Assembly: GCF_016086655.4 (NCBI RefSeq)
Contig: NC_052131.2
Location: forward strand, 12,073,940-12,137,939
DNA length: 64,000 nt
Direction: 5' to 3'
Source of the DNA: Lepeophtheirus salmonis
Lineage: Eukaryota; Arthropoda; Copepoda; Siphonostomatoida; Caligidae
Shown: positions 57,540 to 64,000 of the stretch, piece after piece
Position numbering within the stretch: position 1 is the stretch's first letter
How the letters are laid out: each line of letters opens with the position of its first letter
The notes under the pieces: generated by a model
What the model saw: only the letters and a program-made list of their open reading frames with translations
What the model was told of the DNA's origin: nothing
The model's database searches: none
Translations under genes and position numbers: made by a program

Positions 57540-57745
57540 TGGACTCTGAATTGAATTAAAGATCGATGTTGTAGTAATGCCTGCAAATATCCTGCTAGAT
57601 ACGGAGAAGTATTTGTGTTAATGTCCCTGATCTCATAGCTGTTCGTAGCTAATCTAATATAATGTCATGACATCCAAGTTTCTCTGTTCCCAAAATTTTT
57701 TTCAAATTTTCAGATTTACCATATATCATTTTTGGTGCTTTTAGC
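57540..57745 (+). repeat. About 200-bp dispersed family, copy 4
   Basis: Contains GGACTCTGAATTGAATTAAA, GATCGATGTTGTAGTAATGC, CATAGCTGTTCGTAGCTAAT, AATGTCATGACATCCAAGTT and CATATATCATTTTTGGTGCT, matching the order of the other three copies. The most diverged of the four. Confidence 0.55.
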
Positions 57746-57749
57746 ACAC

Positions 57750-59745
57750 AACCGAGTCATTTTTTATACAAGTCTCATCTATAAGTCACAAAATTTGTAA
57801 ACATATTCCCTGACTGCTTTTATAAAATGTAGTATTACATAAAAAAAAGTTATGAAAAAAGAAGAAAAAATATCCTTGCATTTTCCACAGTACCATTTTT
57901 GAGTATATAATAATCAGATATTATCTAGATCAACGCTCATAAATGCAAAAGCGCAAATAAATTAAATATTCATAGATATATTATATATTTAAATTACTTT
58001 TTTATGGGTTAAGCAAATATGAAGAACTTATATCCAAAAATAATACTATTTGAGCTGTGAAGGTTCTTTAAATAGAGTTGATAAAATACAACCCGGTGGT
58101 AAGGCAGAGCTTTTTACTGTTTTACACTCTTTACCGTTTTAGAGTCAAATAAATGAAAATTGATTCTGTTTGTGAATGTAGAATTACAATCTAGACATAT
58201 AAATACAAAATTGTATTTTGTCTTTATACATACTACAAAATATTCAGATTTGTAGTGTCGTTTACATAAATATGGACTATTTTAAACCTGATCAAATACT
58301 TAATCTAGGCAGGTGCCAATATATAATTTATGGAAGTGTGAGATTAGATGATAGAAAATATATATTTGTTCTCTGATATCCAATAAACAATCAGTTGAAA
58401 GGTGAAAAAGCAGAACAATACAATGGTTGATTTTGTTCACGTCGGTTACTGTCCAGATGATGAGCATATGATTTAGCATATGATGCCTAAAATCTATGAA
58501 AAAGAGAGCAAGGATATTTAAAAAGTCAACATGTTAAGGGTGACAACCAGAGTACCCTCATTTTTATCCGAAAGGTCAAATCTTGGACAGTATTCGAGCC
58601 AAAAAAATGTAATTAGAGTCATTCAACTATCTCCAAATTTAGACTTAAAGATTAAGTTTTCAAACGTTGTATCTACACACACAAAAAAAACCAAAAACCA
58701 GCCTAACTATGGGTGATATTGGGAGTAGTACCAATAAAAAGAAGCTTCCATCTTTCCTGCTGATGTGTTAAATGCCTTCAGTGTTTATCTTCATAATTAG
58801 TTAATATATAAATTTAATTATAAATTAATGTTTTATTGGGGTTTTTTCAATCTTTTCTCTCCACGTTGTTTTAAATAGCACTTGTGTTGAAAAGTACCAC
58901 ACTTCAAACATAGATAGCACTATTTTGTTATAATTTACCTACAATTTCAGTTGGTTAATTTTACACTGTTTCTTGAAGCAATGAGTGAGAAAGGGTTATG
59001 GGGACTCCGTTCCATAAAGCAAATACAAAAATAATGTTAATAATAATCTAAAAAGCCAATTTTAACCAAAAAACACTGGTTTTCTTTGATAAGCCCGGGA
59101 ACTTTCAGCCCAATTGCTATGTGTTTAAAAAATTATATTAATCTAATTAATCCAGTATAACTGGTTAATTAGGAGGAATAAGGTAGCTCCTATGTTATGA
59201 TGTTGAAATATGAATTTAAGATAGATTAGCTTCATAATTTGTGGTAGATTTATTTTATTTATTCAATTATAATAAATATATCCATCCATTATTTCATATA
59301 ACGTCTAGACTTTTCATGAAATAGAGTTATAAGAGGCAAATTCCAATTTTTTATTTATACTTTTATTTTCTTAAGTAAACATGGGTTTATTTTTCTTCTT
59401 AACTCATCTTGTTAAAGGTAAAATAAAAAAGGGTTTTAGTAAACCAATACAAATATTTGTTGATTATATTTCTTTCTTTGTATGTAAGAATCATGTTTTC
59501 ATCAAATGAATATCAAAGAAGGCTGATCGATCACTTTTTCAGTTACATAATCGCTTAATAAAGGTTTGACTACATGTTTTAAATACATCAAAAGGCCGTA
59601 CATTAACATTAGTCCGACTGCCGGGACAGGCAAATTGTTCTGTCGGACAGGTTAATACAATGATTATGCTGTCCAAAGGGCAAAGCGATCCCAAATCATG
59701 CTACCTAAATTCCTTTTAACATGTGACACTGTTATATTATGGTAT
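57750..59745. other. No gene recognised
   Basis: AT-rich. The 61-codon frame 58531-58716 has no motif. CTGTCGGACAGG at about 59640 is a short inverted motif of unknown meaning. Confidence 0.3.
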
Positions 59746-59753
59746 ACAACTTT

Positions 59754-59980
59754 GTTTTCACTCATAAATGAGCTCAAGTTCATAGCGCCGCTAAGACCAA
59801 GGCTTTCCTGCGAGACAACTTTTGGGACCTTACCCCCTTAGACTACTCTACTTAGGCGCATCTGGAGGTGAGGATGTGTACTACTCCTCACAAGAGTCTC
59901 TAGAGGCTTCCATCAAGAAGGAGGAGTGTACCAAGCTCGATTCTGCAGGAGATTTAGGTCTCTTATTAGGCAATTATTAG
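59754..59980 (+). pseudogene. mariner-type transposase, C-terminal remnant
   Basis: The + frame reads VFTHK-stop-AQVHSAAKTKAFL, the eroded VFQQDGAPAH block with its Asp lost. It continues RDNFWDLTPLDYST-stop-AHLEVRMCTTPHKSL, then a two-base shift, then EASIKKEECTKLD. Relative to the family, most of the FWP-x-x-x-WPPSSPDLNPLDYS block is deleted, leaving LTPLDYS. The TAG after ST replaces the usual Trp, as in the 54.5-kb copy. No terminal repeats were found. Confidence 0.7.
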
Positions 59981-60333
59981 AGCTGAAGGCTCACATATTG
60001 AGTAAAAGTTGAACTGAACACTATTTTCAGATGACTTTGTAAAATAAATGTACTCCCAAAACCTCTTGTTTAAATTTTAATCTTGAAAAATTGAAAATAA
60101 GAAAATGTGTACCACTACATAAGATCAACACTGTACTTATTGGATTTTGCTTTATTTTAACAAATTTACATCGACACTCGACAGCCTTGATTCTTGCTTA
60201 TAACTCTTTTGTATGCTTGAAGCACTACTTACATATTCTGCATATTTGCAAAGCGTAACAGCAGTGTATACTGCACTACATCACAGATTAGAGAAAAAAA
60301 TAATTTAAAACCCTTGCAGGGGTCATTGTAAAT

Positions 60334-60686
60334 AGTGTTGTGTCGGTCTCAATTTCTTCGGCCCGGTCCATTTTTACGATCGTTCCTTAGGACTATTGGT
60401 CCTTGGAATTTTTCATAAAAATGGCAGTCGTCTATTAATAAATATATGAGATATTTATTGAAGAGGATTGCATATATATTTCATTTTATTTACATTATAA
60501 TACGGACATTTATTATGTTTATAAAAATATATAGTATATTTTATTAAATATAATTGAAGAATTTAAAAAAATCAATTATGTCAGGAGGGATGGATTTTTC
60601 TTGTTTAAGGGTCATTGAGAAACACTAAACCAGACGGTACTAAATAGCGGTTCTCATTGTTAAATAAAGACCGACACACAAGAAGT
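60334..60686. mobile_element. Small non-autonomous inverted-repeat element (MITE-like), copy 2
   Basis: The left end AGTGTTGTGTCGGTC and the reverse complement of the right end, CTTGTGTGTCGGTC, are terminal inverted repeats. About 350 bp, no ORF. Shares ends with 1558-1936 and the internal GTTCCTTAGGAC-type motif. Confidence 0.55.
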
Positions 60687-60689
60687 AAT

Positions 60690-61255
60690 TTTCACTAATA
60701 TTAGGGGGGACACGAAAACTAATTTTATAATAATGAAGAAAAATCAGGAATATCCGTTAATAGAGGAGCAAAAAAATTGTCAATAAGAAAATATACATTT
60801 TAAAAAAAGCTTAGGTTCTCAATAACCACATGAAAGTAACAAATTGCTTTAAAAAATGCCGGTACCAATTTCTAACTCATTTGTTTTAACTATTTGAACA
60901 GAACCCGTACATTTTTATTTGAATGAGCCTTACTTATTATAAAACCTGCACCACATTAAAGTACTCGTAAAAAAATCATTAAGAAATGCCGTCTTAAAGA
61001 ATGAAAGGAAATTATTTTACCCAAATTCTATGTAGGATCTATCAAATCAATTTTATCACTTTGGATGTGGTAGTTGTCTTGTAATTGTTAAGTGAGTCAA
61101 TTATATATTTTTATCTTTTCCTTAAATTAGAAAAATCTAACATATCGAGTAAAATATTTTTTTATTCTTTTATACGTTTTGATTGGATATTATCAACAAG
61201 GAATGATAAAGCATTCTTCTTTTATTGATTTCCTTAAATGATCTGAATATTGAAC
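60690..61255. other. No gene recognised
   Basis: AT-rich. An upstream exon for the candidate at 61258 was looked for and not found. Confidence 0.3.
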
Positions 61256-61257
61256 AG

Positions 61258-61352
61258 GCAAAAATACAAAATCAAAGAAGAATCGTGGATCTTATGGACC
61301 TACATATGTTACAGACGATTCCCCACAAGGAGTGAAGATTCCTTTGAGGTAA
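61258..61352 (+). CDS. Candidate terminal exon, 31 residues
   Basis: An acceptor ATTGAACAG is followed by two bases and then an open frame KNTKSKKNRGSYGPTYVTDD, SPQGVKIPLR and TAA at 61350-61352. AATAAA follows about 50 bp later, near 61402. The sequence is balanced and hydrophilic, unlike its surroundings. The GAG|GTAACA at 61348 could instead be a donor. Its upstream exons were not located, so it may belong to a gene with a long intron or be a pseudogene scrap. No domain recognised. Confidence 0.3.
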
Positions 61353-61409
61353 CATCTTCCTTGAGGAAAATGTGAGGCTTCTCCCACCTTCCATGTAAAA
61401 TAAAATGAC

Positions 61410-63080
61410 TCAATGCTTATATTAGTTATTGAAATTTGTCATTTCAAGTTTGCATTACCATATGATCACATGATATTTAAGTATTAAAATATGTAGATTT
61501 GAGTCTACTCTTCAATTACTATCGAAACAATACCCAAACCCCAAATAAGGTGAAAATCTCACTTCTTCTCACTCTTTGTTATGAAGTACTCGCAGTAGTA
61601 CTCAGTATGGCTCGGAACTATTAAACTTCGACGAACAAGCAAGCCTCGCTTTTCTAATATAGGAGATATCTCCCTAAAGAATTCACTCTTTGTTTTTCAT
61701 GAGCACACTCACACGTAGTTACCCAATACATGAATGCTTTTTCATCTAGAATTTTTTTAAAAATAATAACATTAATAGCTTAAGATTATTTTTTAAATGT
61801 GACATGATGAGCCAGGGAGTACTTAGTGTCTGAAACGCTCCCTGAGTGATATTTAGAACACACTCGTTACTAAACCTAATTTAAGGATTCATTCTAAATA
61901 ATTTTTTGTTTTGTATAACGTACTTCTACGATATATTCTTTATTTAATATGAGCATTTAAAACACTTTTTTTTCTTTTTTAATATGACGCTCACACTCGA
62001 TTCTATTGTTATTTCTTGGATCAAGCATCTACACAGTAATAAAATACACTAAATATATATATATATAGTTAAATATACACACGAACATACAGATAATCTT
62101 TGTTTATCCGTATGTCCATGTTGTGTTTTCTCTTACGCCTTTATTTTACTTTATAAAAATTGACAAGTTGTTTTGTGAAAACTATGCACAACACAAAAAG
62201 GAGTGATGCAAACGTCTTTGCATGCATCAGTAATCCGACCTTGAGGAAGGTAGAGCAAACAAGATCCCAAACTCCCCGTTCTTAAGATTTAGAAGACTAA
62301 AAAGTTTAAGTTTATCGAATAAATAGTATTTATTTATCACTAGATAGAATTGCCGTGAGAAACGGAAACTTAATCAAAGAATAATATATGGTAAAGCTAA
62401 CACATACAGGGACATTGATAGCATCAAAATTAAGATTTATTGCACTTGACTTCAACAGTATGTTTTTTACTCTTTTGCAAAAAAAGAAAAAAACAGATAT
62501 AAAACAGTCGAGATTTCCCCTCCTTTCTGCGATGAATTGCAACCATATACTATCTCAAATCATAAACTTTTTACAAACAATATCCTATTTTAAATTAGTT
62601 CTGAGTTTGCATTCTACCAAGTGCTTAAGTATTACGTATTACAAAGGCTAAATATTTCATTTATTATCATGAACTACGCCTTTCTTCCTGTGTACAATAT
62701 TATTCACAAATAGAAAGTCGCTTCTCATCTTCTTTCCACAACCAGTTGCCTTTCATCACGACAAATATTCAATTCAAAGTGTCATATTTTTGAATATTTC
62801 TATAGAGCTGATAGTTTTTCAAAAGTGTTTTTTTTTATTTTTTACTTTTACTAAAAATGACATATTTCAAATTAATAAAAAAAGTTATATTTTTTTTTTC
62901 ACGCAAAGACCTTTAAGCTCCAAAAATAATATGTAAACCAATTATTTAAATCATTTAGTATTGAAGTCAGGGGATTTTAAATGTACAATAACCTGGATTT
63001 GAAGGGAAACACTGCTCTGTTTACTCAAATTAACCTTTAAAGAAGCCAAATTCACTTTTTTCATTAATTATGCTTAAAAC
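61410..63080. other. No gene recognised
   Basis: AT-rich with a short TA microsatellite near 62054-62067. The 62330-62651 overlapping frames on both strands are low-complexity. Confidence 0.35.
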
Positions 63081-63084
63081 AAGA

Positions 63085-63240
63085 GGGGGAACTTGAGACT
63101 TACGATTCGACTTGGACTTTAGTCTATGTTTTGAAGACTTGACTTGATCTCAGAATCAAAGACTCGAGACTTCACTTGGACTCAAGAGCTAAGACTTGTG
63201 TCTCTATTTGGACCTCAAATCTAATTTAAGCTGCACTCAG
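63085..63240. repeat. Degenerate GACTTG/GACTC-rich repeat
   Basis: CTTGAGACTTACG, TCGACTTGGACTTTAG, AAGACTTGACTTGATCTC, AAGACTCGAGACTTCACTTG and GACTCAAGAGCTAAGACTTG follow each other. The unit is about 6-12 bp, too eroded for a clear period. Non-coding. Confidence 0.55.
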
Positions 63241-63249
63241 CAAAAGCTT

Positions 63250-64000
63250 TAACACTACCTAGAGACCCAATATTATAATTATGAACCTGATATGAGTTTT
63301 ATGTGGTTTGAAAACTGAAATTGGACTTGATAAAAATATTGAAGGACTCTAACTGAATAGGATGAAGATATTTAAAGACTTGGAATTCTGAGTAAAGGCA
63401 TGATATTCGACTTGCATTCATTTATAGTACTGGTAAGGCCTTTTTTACATCTGCTTAAAATTTAATTCAGTTAATCTTATATAATTTCTTGTTCTTCTTC
63501 ATTTAAAAACTATTTTTATATGATATTTTTCTTTAATACAATTAAAATGTAGGAATGATAAATGACAGATACAAACCCTGAAGAATGAGGAGAGGAGTAA
63601 ACAAGACTATTTTGCAATAATCTACATCAAATATGTTATATAAATTTATCAATTTCAAATGCGTAGAAACAAGGGCCCATGGCAGCTGAGTTTCCCTAAA
63701 CCCATTACCCCCAATCAAGATTTTTGAATAAACTTTGTAAGCTTAGCTAATGTAAGTGTAAATAAACAGAAAAACGTTTTCCCCCGAAAGTAATTTTTCT
63801 TGGGCCAAGAAAAAGGATATGTTCTCATGATCACACTAGGCAGATCTGAATACCTTTTCCACAGAATTTATATTATCCTTATCGACCCAATATAAAATCT
63901 TAAACCACGACAGGCAATACAGTTATTACTTTAATAAACACAGAGGCAGAGAATTTTTTCCCCTTTGCAGAAAAAAAGAGAGCCATAGATTTCCCTAAAA
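63250..64000. other. No gene recognised
   Basis: Nothing with coding character up to the window edge. Confidence 0.35.

Noticed and set aside
62330..62651. Overlapping ORFs on both strands
   Set aside because: Composition follows base bias and neither strand shows a motif.

Overview
The window looks like a stretch of an AT-rich invertebrate nuclear genome, not a bacterial or viral one. It has short introns with GT...AG borders, a TATA box, AATAAA poly(A) signals, no operons or ribosome-binding sites, and a dense layer of decayed transposable elements. The mariner-type transposases (MSNQETKKIEIAALL N-terminus, SPDLNPLD-like motif) and the other element families resemble those I associate with caligid copepods. 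A parasitic copepod such as the salmon louse (Lepeophtheirus) is the best guess, but this is inference from family resemblance and needs a search.

One convincing intact host gene was found: a five-exon gene on the + strand (20187-21524). It encodes a 363-residue secreted protein with a signal peptide, two tandem PLAT/LH2-like domains and a Ser/Pro/Asn-rich tail. A TATA box lies about 50 bp upstream. A second, weaker gene neighbourhood lies at 16.2-17.6 kb. There a membrane-anchor exon splices in frame to a short terminal exon, and three other exon-like open frames lie in or beside its intron on both strands. A lone terminal-exon candidate sits at 61.26 kb.

Most of the rest is mobile-element debris. 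Region by region: 0-0.3 kb, edge of a transposon ORF. 1.5-3.2 kb, a small inverted-repeat element, a 98-bp tandem duplication and a mariner C-terminus. 6.6-10.4 kb, dispersed repeats. 13.2-13.7 kb, a mariner-like fragment. 23.9-27.2, 31.6-32.7 and 34.4-35.2 kb, three copies of an integrase-type element, two of them with arms of roughly 100-bp tandem repeats in inverted orientation. 29.1 kb, a mariner N-terminus. 30.9 kb, a broken THAP domain. 32.7-33.8 kb, a transposase fragment with an internal tandem duplication. 36.4-38.4, 41.0-42.0 and 50.7-52.4 kb, three pieces of LINE-type retrotransposons (zinc knuckle, endonuclease, reverse transcriptase, C-terminus). 39.0 kb, a mariner fragment. 54.55-55.70 kb, a mariner with both inverted repeats and TA target duplication but an internal deletion. 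59.75 kb, another mariner C-terminus. 60.3 kb, a second copy of the small inverted-repeat element. Several short families (about 200 bp, four copies; about 250-300 bp, two copies) are interspersed.

All coordinates of spliced models come from reading splice signals by eye. Repeat boundaries are approximate unless stated. No tRNA, rRNA, snRNA or CRISPR array was recognised.
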